Source: Methylomicrobium lacus_A (GTDB lineage: Bacteria; Pseudomonadota; Gammaproteobacteria; Methylococcales; Methylomonadaceae). From it: a stretch of DNA of 64,000 nt. The notes beneath the pieces were generated by a model, which saw only the letters and a list, made by a program, of their open reading frames with translations, did not search any database and was not told the DNA's origin. Shown one piece after another: positions 9,401 through 17,698 of this stretch (position 1 is the first letter of the stretch; every line of letters begins with the position of its first letter). A program made the translations under genes and the position numbers. The stretch lies in NCBI RefSeq assembly GCF_041897535.1, contig NZ_CP169217.1, positions 372,001 through 436,000 on the forward strand, written 5' to 3'.

Positions 9401-11556
9401 GGTGCAATATGCATTCGCGCAGTCATCCGGCCGAGATCGCCGATTACTGCCACAAAGCCATACAGTGCGGCAAGAATTGCGGCGATTTATATAACGCCGG
9501 CCTGTCCTATGGACCGTTGATGTGGAATTTGCAGGTACAGGGCAAAAATCTGCGTCTGGTTGAAGAAGCTGCCGAAGAATGCCTGCACTTCTCTCGCAAG
9601 AACCAGCTGTCTTTTTCGGTCGGCCTTGCCGAAGCCGTGCTGGCCGGCTGGGTGGCACCGATGAAACCCGATTACCAGCCGGTGGATATGACCGAAACAC
9701 TGGTACGCTGGGAAGCCGACAATTATGTCGCCACTTCCGGAAGTTATTTTGCCCTGCTGGGTTTCGCTCAGCATTATCTGGGCGATTACGCGGCGGCGGC
9801 CGTGTCTTTGCAAACGGTGGAACGCTATCTGCACGGTCTGACCGATAACGTACTGAAACGCCTCTGGTATGCCTTCCGTATCGTCAATCGCCTGCGTTGG
9901 CCGGAGGGCGCCGACTGGCCGGCGCTTGAAGCGGAAATCGCACCGCTCTTGGCCGAACTGGAAACCTGGGCCCGTCTCGGGCCGCTGCTGAAACCCTTTC
10001 TAGCCTTTATTCATGCCGAGATCGCCCGCGCTCAAAACCAAATGCGCGACGCCCGTAACTTGTATTTGGATGCTATCGCGATCGCCCAGGCACAAAACTA
10101 CGTCCTGCTCACCGGTCATTTATATGAAGCCTTGGCCGAGGTGATGGCCGTCGGAAATCTAGGCGATGCCGAACTTTATTACGGTGCGGCACGCCACATG
10201 TACCGGTTGTGCCGCGCCGATCGCAAAAACGCACTGTTGCAGCAGCGTCACCCTTACACTGCCCCTGATAACACAGTTCGCACCGAAAAGACCGTTGCCC
10301 ACGACGCGCCGGCGACTCTGCCGAATCTTGACTTCAATTATCTGATGAAATCGGCGCTGGCCTTGTCGGCAGAAGTCGATCTGAATCGGCTCATGCAAAA
10401 AATCATGAGCGTGGTGCTGGAAAGCTCGGGTGCTCAGCACGGCTACCTGTTGATCAAGGAGACGGATGAACTGCGGGTCGCGGCCGAAAGCCATGTCGGC
10501 AAAAAACATATCATCAACCACCAGTCTCTCAGCCTTAACCAATCCCACGGCAGCATCAGCCGAGCCATCGTCAATTACGTGCTGCGCACGCGTAAAAAAG
10601 TGTTACTGCATGATGCGATGACCGAAGGCGAGTTTCAGAGTACCCCGGATGTACAGGCACTCAGGCTGCGGTCGGTACTGTGCCTGCCGATCATCAAACA
10701 AAACGAGCTGATCGGCCTGCTCTATCTGGAGAATCGGCTGTCTGCCGGTGTCTTTACTGCCGAAAAAACCGATATGACCGAACTATTGACCGCCCAGGCT
10801 GCGATTTCCTTGGAAAACGCCCGCCTCCTGGAACAAACCCGACTGGCCTACATACAACTCCAAAAAAACCAGGAACACATGCTACAGATGGAAAAACTTT
10901 CGGCATTGGGGACGCTGGTCGGCGGTGTGGCGCATGAGATCAACAACCCGCTTATGGGAGTGATGAATTTTGTCGAATTCGCCGCGGACAGAAGCACCGA
11001 TAAAAAATCAAAGGAGATTCTCGATCAGGCGCTACAGCAAATCCACCGCATCAAGAAGATTGTCAGCAACATGCTGGTATTTGTCCACACCCGGTCGACC
11101 CCAAGCGGCAACAGCAAGCTTGCGGAGGTAATCAAGCAAACGCTGTTGCTGCTGGAAGGCGAATTGAGCAAAGACAGCATCGCTGTCGAGGTCGATGCCG
11201 CCGATGATCTGCCGGCCATCCGCTGTAGCGCCGACAGTTTGCAGCAGATTCTGGTCAATCTACTCCTTAACGCCCGCGACGCGCTAGCCGACGTCCGGCA
11301 ACCACAAATCAAAATCATCGTTAGGCCTATCGAGGGGATGTTAGAATTGAGCGTAATCGATAATGGCCCCGGCATCCCGCAAGATGTGCAACCCAAAATT
11401 TTCGATCCGTTTTTTACCACCAAACCTCCTGGAAAAGGGACCGGTCTGGGCTTGTCGGTTATCCGTCGTCTGGTTCAGGATATCGGAGGCAATATACAGG
11501 TAGAGAGTTTACATGGACACGGCTGCTGCATGCGACTACGATTCCCCCGCGGTTGA
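6421..11556 (+). CDS. Giant pseudokinase / AAA ATPase / GAF / sensor histidine kinase
   Basis: A 1711-residue protein of the trifunctional Ser/Thr kinase-like, ATP-binding, histidine kinase type. Order: protein-kinase fold (about 18-290), AAA_16-type ATPase (about 315-620; Walker A GLSGIGKTR near 343, Walker B LVLFIDDLQW near 470), helical TPR-like middle (about 650-1290), GAF (about 1310-1470), HisKA with phosphoacceptor H1505 in GGVAHEINNPLMG, and HATPase (N-box LLLNARDAL, DNGPGI near 1648, GKGTGLGLS). The kinase-like domain has HGGIKPHN at 141-148, so the catalytic Asp of HRD is Gly143, and DFG reads DFI (162-164). It is probably a pseudokinase. The start is TTG; an in-frame TAG lies just upstream. 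No membrane segment is seen. The receiver-KaiB gene follows and is the likely partner. Confidence 0.93.
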   Translation: MIDTTTKENQLQSAPKLGNYIVTEKLGESLQAVVFKGYHKHVPDQPLIIKLLKLLSSWDDQSRHLRQKIERLKVLHDPRVSTPIALESYDTQHFIVQPWFAGQPLNCWTKQQDKLDLNDFFTLACTLAGTLQAVHDAGITHGGIKPHNILLQPGTLTLRLTDFITPLDIRDVSHFIYDPEFVRHTLAYTSPEQTGRINYRVDFSTDLYSLGIVFYELLTGQLPFFSSDPLELIHSHLAEETPKVNQFKPQIPQALADIIAKLTVKQPEKRYQSAQGLLADLSRCKQEYADTGSVSVFTVGQHDRSRRVIFISKMVGRQAESQLIQQQYNEVISGKFRSVFISGLSGIGKTRLIQELQKPLVKNRGYFTSGKFDQYQKNIPYSSLIQALRNLICIFLTESDSQVRQWRAKILDVVENNGSVIIDVLPELEFIIGRQPEVPHLPPVEARNRFNNLFGRFLACLASEDNPLVLFIDDLQWCDSATFDFLQNLFDNHHEHPFLFFLGAYRHNEVDNSHPLSKLIRRIQETDSPFAEVRVEALTDADCHEMVAYILDSSLEATANLAEFIAHLTEGNPLFVSESLAWLYNEELLNTDDEHHWHWDIKRIRDTQMPTSVVELFSSKVGKLPFKTLYILDHCACMGNRFSAEDVALVLDIRIEQLFEDLKPVLNLGMLLENKSDLQFVHDRVQEAVLRQVDPGVKPAIHWRIGNRLLQGVPAGTPLKTLDNLFTIAAHLNLGRPADMDQELAYRLANINFHAGNKALDALAGDAANDFFQKAHDYLPDDCWHQAYDLTFRIYQRLAKTELMCGRYERSEVLINYLIEHAVSDLDKAEALAEQTTSLSSFGNFNKAIATANRGLAYFDKSIPEQPEIAKQQMLSLMAEIEQQEDVWSTILHMPFTQDRKSKIELAFYSELIPDLYMSGLVPQLYLSAAQSTLHCLHGGMDESVIYSFSIMGLNLGEQGRFEQAFLYQDMAHDLCAKHPNTFGATRGMNGIVWCNMHSRSHPAEIADYCHKAIQCGKNCGDLYNAGLSYGPLMWNLQVQGKNLRLVEEAAEECLHFSRKNQLSFSVGLAEAVLAGWVAPMKPDYQPVDMTETLVRWEADNYVATSGSYFALLGFAQHYLGDYAAAAVSLQTVERYLHGLTDNVLKRLWYAFRIVNRLRWPEGADWPALEAEIAPLLAELETWARLGPLLKPFLAFIHAEIARAQNQMRDARNLYLDAIAIAQAQNYVLLTGHLYEALAEVMAVGNLGDAELYYGAARHMYRLCRADRKNALLQQRHPYTAPDNTVRTEKTVAHDAPATLPNLDFNYLMKSALALSAEVDLNRLMQKIMSVVLESSGAQHGYLLIKETDELRVAAESHVGKKHIINHQSLSLNQSHGSISRAIVNYVLRTRKKVLLHDAMTEGEFQSTPDVQALRLRSVLCLPIIKQNELIGLLYLENRLSAGVFTAEKTDMTELLTAQAAISLENARLLEQTRLAYIQLQKNQEHMLQMEKLSALGTLVGGVAHEINNPLMGVMNFVEFAADRSTDKKSKEILDQALQQIHRIKKIVSNMLVFVHTRSTPSGNSKLAEVIKQTLLLLEGELSKDSIAVEVDAADDLPAIRCSADSLQQILVNLLLNARDALADVRQPQIKIIVRPIEGMLELSVIDNGPGIPQDVQPKIFDPFFTTKPPGKGTGLGLSVIRRLVQDIGGNIQVESLHGHGCCMRLRFPRG

Positions 11557-11652
11557 GCCTTCAAATCCCCACTACACACGACTTGGACACGGCGGCTTTG
11601 TTTGCGGCTAAGATTTCCCCATGCTTGAGCATTTAAATTCCAATACACAAGA
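11511..11652 (+). repeat. Imperfect ~70-bp duplication at the 3' end of the giant kinase gene
   Basis: Two diverged copies, starting at 11511 (ACATGGACACGGCTGCT) and 11581 (ACTTGGACACGGCGGCT), run colinearly with 1-2 base slips through TTGAGC and ACACA blocks. The first copy encodes the last residues and stop of the kinase; the second forms the leader of the REC-KaiB gene. Confidence 0.6.
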
Positions 11653-11662
11653 GACACGCTAT

Positions 11663-12364
11663 ATGGCAAGCAAAATTCTGGTAATAGACGACGACCCTGC
11701 GGTACGCAGCGCTTTCAAACTGATTCTGGAAAATGACAACTTCTCGGTTCGCGAAGCCGAGAACGGTTTGCAAGGCATTGAAATGGCCCTCGCCGAACGT
11801 CCAGACCTGATTTTTCTCGACCTGCGCATGCCCGGCATGGATGGCGTGGAAACCTTGCGCCGTCTGAAAGCCACTGACGAAACGCTGAATATTTATATCG
11901 TCACCGCCTTTGCCACCGAATATATGGAGCAACTGAAAGTCATCCATGAGGAAGGGGTTGAGTTCGAACTGGCCAGCAAGCCGCTGTCTTCCGACCAAAT
12001 TCGTAATATCGCCCAGATTGCCCGTAACGCCCTTCCTCAGGAAGCACGGCGCGCAACGCCGCACAAACTGGTTCTAACCCTCTACGTGGTCTCGTTGAAC
12101 AGCGAAACCCGCCGTCTGGTCGAACAGATTACCGTTGCGCTCGCCAAACTTTACGAGCCCGGACACTGGGTTTTAGATGTCGTCGAAGTACTGGGCATGC
12201 CGGAAAAAGCGCTGGAAAAAGACGTGTTTGCAACGCCGATGCTGGTGCGCGATGTGCCGGAACCCGTGCTGAAACTGCTCGGCGACCTGTCGCGGGTGCC
12301 TTCAGTCATCGCGGCCATTACCACCGAGGCTAAAGGAGTCGGCGTACAAACCATCATCGTTTAA
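11663..12364 (+). CDS. Response regulator: receiver domain fused to a KaiB-like domain
   Basis: A 233-residue protein. Residues 4-120 are a receiver domain (acidic residues D9-D11, phospho-acceptor D53 in IFLDLRMPGMDG, ASKPLS near 108). About 133-220 is a KaiB-like thioredoxin-type fold. It shows the KaiB strand LVLTLYVVSLNS, the VVEVLGMPE turn, FATPMLVRDVPEPV matching KaiB LATPTLAKVLPPPV, and LLGDLS matching the KaiB GDLS motif. KaiB is the fold-switching cyanobacterial clock protein, and its fold also forms the sensor of the kinase SasA. No DNA-binding domain is present, so output should be by protein contact. ATG at 11663 is preferred (AAGAGA upstream) over one at 11621. The gene lies between two histidine kinase genes; no kaiC is in the window. 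Confidence 0.88.
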   Translation: MASKILVIDDDPAVRSAFKLILENDNFSVREAENGLQGIEMALAERPDLIFLDLRMPGMDGVETLRRLKATDETLNIYIVTAFATEYMEQLKVIHEEGVEFELASKPLSSDQIRNIAQIARNALPQEARRATPHKLVLTLYVVSLNSETRRLVEQITVALAKLYEPGHWVLDVVEVLGMPEKALEKDVFATPMLVRDVPEPVLKLLGDLSRVPSVIAAITTEAKGVGVQTIIV

Positions 12365-12378
12365 CAAACTTATCGACC

Positions 12379-14187
12379 ATGACCACTCATCGTTCCAAGC
12401 TCGACCTGGTTCTCGGCACTATCACCGACGGCGTGTTGGTGGTAGATAGTCAGGGCGTTGTGCTCTATGCCAACCAAGCTGCCGAAAAACTGCTGGCACG
12501 CAGCCCGATAGTCGGTCAATCGCTGGCGATTCCAGTCAATCCTGATAAAAATAGTTATCAGGACATTAATCTGATCCGTCCGAATGGCCTCGCCTGGGCA
12601 GAAATGCGTTCCGCGCCGCTGGAATGGGACGGGCAACCCGGCTACGTCATCGCCCTGCGCGACATTACCGAGCGCAAGCACATTGAGCTCGAACGGCAAA
12701 AGTTCGTTTCGCTGGCCGACAACAGCATGGAGTTCATCGGCATGTGCGACATGAACCTTGCCCCCTTCTACATCAACGAAGCCGGTATGCGCCTGGTCGG
12801 CCTCGACAGCCTGGAGCAGGGCGTTCGAACGCCGGTCCAGGAATTTTTCTTCCCCGAAGATCAGCGCTTCATCCTGGATGAATTCTTCCCGCGCGTTGTA
12901 CGCGAGGGTCATGCTGATGTGGAAATCAGGTTCCGTCATTTCAAGAGCGGCGCCGAGATCTGGATGCTCTACAACGTGTTCTTCATTAAAGACAGCACCG
13001 GCGAGCCAGCCGGTTTTGCCACCGTGAGCCGTGATATCTCAGCTAGCAAACAGGTCAAGGCTGCCTTGCGCGAGGCCAGCCAGCGTAAGGATGAATTCCT
13101 CGCCATGCTGGCTCACGAACTGAGAAACCCGCTGACTCCCATCAACAACGCCGCCCATATTTTGGATAGGCTGAAGCAGGAAGATCCGCGGCTCGGCTGG
13201 GCGACCGAAATCATCAAGCGGCAAGTGAAGCACCTCACGCACCTTGTGGACGATCTACTGGATGTTTCCCGTATCGTGCAGGGAAAAATTTCACTGAAGA
13301 AAGAAAGGCTCGACCTTGTAGAAGTGATTAAGGCAGTCTTGGAGACGGCGCGTGGCTTCATCTTGGCCAAACAACAACATCTCGATGTTCGTCTGCCTGA
13401 ACAACCGATACTGTTGGAGGCCGATTCCGTACGCCTGTCTCAAGTGTTACTTAACCTACTCGACAATGCGAGCAAATACTCTTTGGAAAAAGGTCGAATC
13501 GAGGTTAATGTCCAACTGCTCGGGGCCGAAGTTGAGATCGAGGTGCGGGACAACGGCACGGGTATCTCGGCGGAACTGTTGCCGACGATTTTCGACCTGT
13601 TCCAACAGGGCTCGCGTACCCTGGAGCGATCTCAGGGCGGACTCGGCATCGGGCTGACTTTAGTCAAGCAGCTAGTGGAAATGCACGGCGGACGGGTAAC
13701 GGCATCAAGCCCTGGCGCTGGACTTGGCTCCACCTTCAGCGTCCGGTTACCGACGATTATCGAAGCGCCCCCCTGTCCTGTCTCCGAGACCCCAACGCCA
13801 TCGCCTAACGCCGGCATGCGGGTGCTGGTGGTGGACGATGATGCCGACGTAAGGAAGAGTACAGCCCTCCTTCTGGAGCTGAATGGCTACGAAGTCAAGA
13901 TGGCTGATTCTGGTAAGCAGGCCATAACGCTGATCGACACATTTCATCCCGATGTGGTGCTGCTGGACATTGGCATGCCCGGAGAGAATGGCTATCAAGT
14001 GGCTCAATGCATCAGGCGCCTGCCCAATGGGAGCGATCTTCTGCTGATAGCAGTAAGCGGCTATGGGCAGGCGGAGGACTTAACCCGTTCGCAGGAGGCG
14101 GGTTTCGATCATCATCTGGTCAAGCCATTGAATTTAACTACGTTATGCAACCTGCTGGAGCCGAAATTTGCAAACAAGCTGAATTAA
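12379..14187 (+). CDS. Soluble PAS-PAS hybrid histidine kinase with C-terminal receiver
   Basis: A 602-residue hybrid sensor kinase. Two PAS domains occupy about 8-105 (ITDGVLVVDSQGVVLYANQA) and 112-230 (MEFIGMCDMNLAPFYINEAG). HisKA follows, with H246 in LAMLAHELRNPLTPINN. The HATPase has N-box LLNLLDNASKYS, G1 box VRDNGTGIS and G2 box QGGLGIGLTLVKQL, all canonical. A receiver domain (about 475-595) has phospho-acceptor D530 in VLLDIGMPGENG and the LVKP lysine. There are no membrane segments, so the signal is cytoplasmic. It begins 14 bases after the REC-KaiB gene and is likely cotranscribed. With the giant kinase it forms a two-kinase module around the KaiB-fused receiver; phosphotransfer routes cannot be deduced from sequence. 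Confidence 0.93.
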   Translation: MTTHRSKLDLVLGTITDGVLVVDSQGVVLYANQAAEKLLARSPIVGQSLAIPVNPDKNSYQDINLIRPNGLAWAEMRSAPLEWDGQPGYVIALRDITERKHIELERQKFVSLADNSMEFIGMCDMNLAPFYINEAGMRLVGLDSLEQGVRTPVQEFFFPEDQRFILDEFFPRVVREGHADVEIRFRHFKSGAEIWMLYNVFFIKDSTGEPAGFATVSRDISASKQVKAALREASQRKDEFLAMLAHELRNPLTPINNAAHILDRLKQEDPRLGWATEIIKRQVKHLTHLVDDLLDVSRIVQGKISLKKERLDLVEVIKAVLETARGFILAKQQHLDVRLPEQPILLEADSVRLSQVLLNLLDNASKYSLEKGRIEVNVQLLGAEVEIEVRDNGTGISAELLPTIFDLFQQGSRTLERSQGGLGIGLTLVKQLVEMHGGRVTASSPGAGLGSTFSVRLPTIIEAPPCPVSETPTPSPNAGMRVLVVDDDADVRKSTALLLELNGYEVKMADSGKQAITLIDTFHPDVVLLDIGMPGENGYQVAQCIRRLPNGSDLLLIAVSGYGQAEDLTRSQEAGFDHHLVKPLNLTTLCNLLEPKFANKLN

Positions 14188-14350
14188 CCGCTGCCGAGCT
14201 ATCCCTGCAAATAAACAGGATTCGTCTCGGACCAATTTACGCGATAATCTTCCTCCGGATAAAAACCATAAAAAAATTGTTGCTTTTTGCCTCCAGCAAA
14301 ACCATAATATTTGTGCGGTTAATAATAACAAAAAACAGAGGAGAAATATC

Positions 14351-14746
14351 ATGGCTTTAATTACCTGGACAGCAGCCCAATTCGGCACCAACGTAGGCTT
14401 TGCTGACGAAGAACACCAAATTTTGTTCGGCAAGTTGAACAAACTGTACGACCTGGCGACGGGGGGCGCCGAACGTTCGGCAGTGGGTTCGCAGCTCGAT
14501 GACTTGATCGCGTATGTGGTCGATCATTTTGCGCATGAGGAAAAAGAAATGACGGCGGCAAATTATGCGGGCTTTGCCGCGCATAAGGCGGAGCATGATG
14601 CGCTGGTCAACATCTGCGCGGATTTGCAGAAAAAGTTTCACGCAGGGCAAGCCGAAGTCACCGAAGAAGTCGGCCAGATGGTCAAAACCTGGCTGGATCA
14701 GCACATCCCGACCTTTGACAAAGGTTATTCGGTCGTTTTGAAGTAA
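14351..14746 (+). CDS. Bacteriohemerythrin
   Basis: A 131-residue single-domain hemerythrin, an oxygen-binding di-iron protein of the cytoplasm. All expected ligands are present: H22, H59, E63, H78, H82, H118 and D123, with the usual HxxxE, HxxxH and HxxxxD spacing. The start is supported by GAGGAGA shortly upstream. Abundant bacteriohemerythrins are known in methanotrophs, where they are proposed to deliver O2 to membrane methane monooxygenase. That role is family knowledge and not shown here. The gene follows a sensor kinase cluster and is flanked downstream by hairpins; it probably has its own promoter in the AT-rich 160 bases upstream. Confidence 0.95.
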   Translation: MALITWTAAQFGTNVGFADEEHQILFGKLNKLYDLATGGAERSAVGSQLDDLIAYVVDHFAHEEKEMTAANYAGFAAHKAEHDALVNICADLQKKFHAGQAEVTEEVGQMVKTWLDQHIPTFDKGYSVVLK

Positions 14747-14766
14747 AAACTCAACAAGCAACCTGA

Positions 14767-14789
14767 GTGGAGGCATAAAAGGCCTCCAC
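14767..14789. terminator. Hairpin after bacteriohemerythrin
   Basis: GTGGAGGC (14767-14774) pairs with GCCTCCAC (14782-14789) around a 7-base loop in the gap between two convergent genes. No T-run follows, so it may be a weak bidirectional terminator or mRNA stabiliser. Confidence 0.5.
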
Positions 14790-14828
14790 CCCGGCAAAGC
14801 AATCCCATTGTTTTCAACCTCACCCCGG

Positions 14829-14851
14829 CCCTCTCCTTGATATGGAGAGGG
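14829..14851. repeat. CCCTCTCC/GGAGAGGG hairpin between convergent genes
   Basis: CCCTCTCC (14829-14836) and GGAGAGGG (14844-14851) form an 8-bp stem with a 7-base loop. It resembles widespread intergenic repeats and sits 28 bases from the acetyltransferase stop. Confidence 0.5.
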
Positions 14852-14878
14852 AGGACGGCATCCTACCTGACAGACCTC

Positions 14879-17560
14879 TTATTGCCGTAAATCCTTGATC
14901 ACGCGCACGACCTCGTTATCACCGGGAATTTTTTCGATGCTGAAGCCGAGCTTGCTGACGAATGACAGCATCGGCTTGTTCACGGCTAACACTTCGCCTT
15001 CGATAAACGCAATGCCTTTGAATTTGGCGGTGCGCATCAGGGTTTTCATCAGGCGGGTGCCGATGCCCATGCACTGGGAGTCATCGGATACGACCAAGGC
15101 AAATTCGACCGACTGGCCGTCCGGGTTCACGATGTAGCGGCCGACGCCGTATTCCTTTGGCGGGGTATCTTGCTCGGAAACCGCGATAAACGCCATTTCT
15201 CTGTCGTAGTCTATCTGCGTGAAACGCACGATCATTTCCGGCGTCAGTTCCTGCAGCGCCTGCATGAACCGGAAATATTTGCTGCGTCCTGACAGGCGGT
15301 GCACGAAATCCTTTTCCAGATCGCCGTCTTCCGGACGAATCGGCCGGATCGTGATGCCCATGCCGTTGGCCAGTTGGTAATGCTCGACCCATTCATGCGG
15401 ATAAGGATGAATCGCCATGTGCGCATACGGCATCAATTGATGCGAGAGTTGCGCCTTGATTCGGGCATCGACCGCCATCACACCGTTTTCGTCCGCAATC
15501 AACGGATTGATGTCGAGTTCGAGGATTTCCGGCAGTTCGCTGACCATCACCGAAATATTCAACAAGACTTCGACCAGTGCTTTGCCGTGCGCGGGCGGCA
15601 ATTGCCGGAATGCGGCCAGATATTTCGCGGCCTTCGTTTTCGCGATGATCTGCTCGGCCATGTAGGCATTCAACGGCGGCAGCGCGACCGCCTTGTCGCG
15701 TAAGATTTCGACCAGGGTGCCGCCCAGGCCAAAACTGATCGCCGGCCCAAACACCGGATCGCGAATCACGCCGAGCATCAATTCGCGGCCGCTCTGCGAG
15801 CCGTACATCGGCTCGACCGTCATCACGATGTCGCTGACTTCCGGATGCTTCTTGCGAATCGCTGCTTCCATTTCGGCATAAAGGTGCGATACTTCCTGCA
15901 CACTGCGTATGTTCAGCCTGACGCCGCCGATGTCGGTTTTATGGCTGAACTCGGCCATGTTCACCTTCAATACGACCGGGAAGCCCATCGACTCGGCCGC
16001 GATCATCGCGTCCTTCGCGTTGGAGACCTTGATCGTTTGCGTAACCGGAATGTGGAACGCGGCCAGAATCGCTTTCGATTCCTGGGTCGTCAACACCTGC
16101 CGTCCTTCGGACAAGACCCGCTCGATGATCAGGCGCGCGCCTTCCACATCCGGCGCGCGCAGTTCTTCGGAAACTGAAGGAATCTGTTTGAGCAGGATCT
16201 GATTGTGGTGATAGGTCGCCAGAAACGAAAACGCATCGACCGCGACTTCGGGCGTGTCGAAATGCGCGACCCGGCTGTTTTCAAACAGCGCCCTGCCCTC
16301 CTTGACCTTGGCGCCGCCGGTCCAGGAAGCGAGCACCGGCTTGCTGCAGGTTTTGGCCGCCTCGATCACGCATTGCGCGATTTGCGTCGGATGCGTCATC
16401 GCCTGCGGCGTCAGAATCACCAGCACGCCGTCCACATTCGGATCCTGCAAGCAGACTTCGAGCGCCTTCCGATAGCGCTCGGCGGTCGCATCGCCGAGAA
16501 TGTCGATCGGATTGCCGTGCGACCAGTGCGCCGGCAGCGCCTGGTTCAAGGCATCGATACTCGCCGGGCTAAGTTCGGCCATGGTCACGCCGACATCGCC
16601 GGCGCGGTCGGTGCTCATCACGCCGGGTCCGCCGGCGTTGGTGATGATCGCCAAACGCGCCTGTTTGACCAGATAATTGTTCGCCAGTATGCGCGCGGCC
16701 GAGAACAGTTCGGCGATGCTGTAAACCCTGACCACGCCGGCCCGCTCGATCGCCGCATCGAACACATCGTCGCCGCCGACCATCGCGCCGGTGTGCGACA
16801 TCGCGGCCTTGCAACCAGCCTCATGGCGACCGGACTTGATCAGAATCACCGGCTTCAGACGCGCCGCGACCCGAAGTCCGCTCAGAAAGCGGCGCGCGTC
16901 GCGGATGCCTTCGACATACATCAGGATGCCGGTGGTTTTGGTATCCAGCGCCAGATAATCCAGCACTTCGCCGAAATCGATGTCGGCCGCGCCGCCCATC
17001 GACACGACCGTCGAAAAGCCGATGTCGTTGGCTTGCGCCCAGTCCAGAATCGCGGTGCAGACCGCGCCCGATTGCGACAACAGCGCCAGATTGCCGTCCT
17101 TGACCGGGCCCTCGCCGAAGGTCGCATTAAAATGGCCGCTCGGGCGAATCACGCCGAGGCAATTCGGGCCGATTATCCGGATGCCGTAGCGGTGCGCAAT
17201 GTCCAGAATCTCATCCTGCAGGCGCTTGCCTTCCGCGCCCAGCTCACCAAAGCCGGCGCTGATGATGATCACGCTACTGACGCCTTTTTCACCGCATTGC
17301 CGCATGACGGCCGGCACCGCGGCCGCCGGGACCGCAATCACGGCCAGATCGAGATCTTCCGGAATCGAATTGATGTCTCGGTAAACCTTATAGCCGAGCA
17401 AGATTTCGTGTTTCAGGTTGACCGGAAAAATGCCGCCCTTGAACCCCGCCTCCTGCATGTTCAGCAAGAGTCGGTGGCCGACACTGTCCGGGCGCTCCGA
17501 GGCGCCGACAATCGCGACCGATCGGGGTGAGAAAAAACGGCTGAGATAATGAGGCCCCAT
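14879..17560 (-). CDS. Acyl-CoA synthetase (NDP-forming)-like protein with C-terminal GNAT acetyltransferase (Pat/PatZ type)
   Basis: The 893-residue product combines an ADP-forming acetyl-CoA synthetase-like region (CoA-binding SVAIVGASERPDSVG near 15-30, ligase segment SHTGAMVGGDD, ATP-grasp part near 490-700) with a GNAT domain (about 735-893; acetyl-CoA loop QCMGIGTRL). This is the architecture of protein lysine acetyltransferases Pat/PatZ (YfiQ), which acetylate acetyl-CoA synthetase and other enzymes and control carbon flux. ATG at 17560 is chosen because MGPHYLSRFFSPRSVAIVG matches the family N-terminus and GGAG lies 5 bases upstream; an upstream start would add 15 residues. It converges with the bacteriohemerythrin gene and is divergent from mlaA. 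Confidence 0.9.
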   Translation of the reverse strand: MGPHYLSRFFSPRSVAIVGASERPDSVGHRLLLNMQEAGFKGGIFPVNLKHEILLGYKVYRDINSIPEDLDLAVIAVPAAAVPAVMRQCGEKGVSSVIIISAGFGELGAEGKRLQDEILDIAHRYGIRIIGPNCLGVIRPSGHFNATFGEGPVKDGNLALLSQSGAVCTAILDWAQANDIGFSTVVSMGGAADIDFGEVLDYLALDTKTTGILMYVEGIRDARRFLSGLRVAARLKPVILIKSGRHEAGCKAAMSHTGAMVGGDDVFDAAIERAGVVRVYSIAELFSAARILANNYLVKQARLAIITNAGGPGVMSTDRAGDVGVTMAELSPASIDALNQALPAHWSHGNPIDILGDATAERYRKALEVCLQDPNVDGVLVILTPQAMTHPTQIAQCVIEAAKTCSKPVLASWTGGAKVKEGRALFENSRVAHFDTPEVAVDAFSFLATYHHNQILLKQIPSVSEELRAPDVEGARLIIERVLSEGRQVLTTQESKAILAAFHIPVTQTIKVSNAKDAMIAAESMGFPVVLKVNMAEFSHKTDIGGVRLNIRSVQEVSHLYAEMEAAIRKKHPEVSDIVMTVEPMYGSQSGRELMLGVIRDPVFGPAISFGLGGTLVEILRDKAVALPPLNAYMAEQIIAKTKAAKYLAAFRQLPPAHGKALVEVLLNISVMVSELPEILELDINPLIADENGVMAVDARIKAQLSHQLMPYAHMAIHPYPHEWVEHYQLANGMGITIRPIRPEDGDLEKDFVHRLSGRSKYFRFMQALQELTPEMIVRFTQIDYDREMAFIAVSEQDTPPKEYGVGRYIVNPDGQSVEFALVVSDDSQCMGIGTRLMKTLMRTAKFKGIAFIEGEVLAVNKPMLSFVSKLGFSIEKIPGDNEVVRVIKDLRQ

Positions 17561-17624
17561 GATGCTCCGGCAGTAAAAATCTATGAGTGGGAAAAATTTT
17601 AGCATTGAAATGGTGCAATACGCG

Positions 17625-17652
17625 TTTTCGATTGCCGCTAAAGCGCTATACT
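17625..17652 (+). promoter_or_regulatory. Possible sigma70 promoter for mlaA
   Basis: TTTTCG (17625-17630) and TATACT (17647-17652) are separated by 16 bases, 46 bases before the mlaA ATG. The -10 is good; the -35 is weak. Confidence 0.3.
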
Positions 17653-17698
17653 GAGTTAAAATGCATCAATCAAAATAATACGCACAATAAGAGAATTT

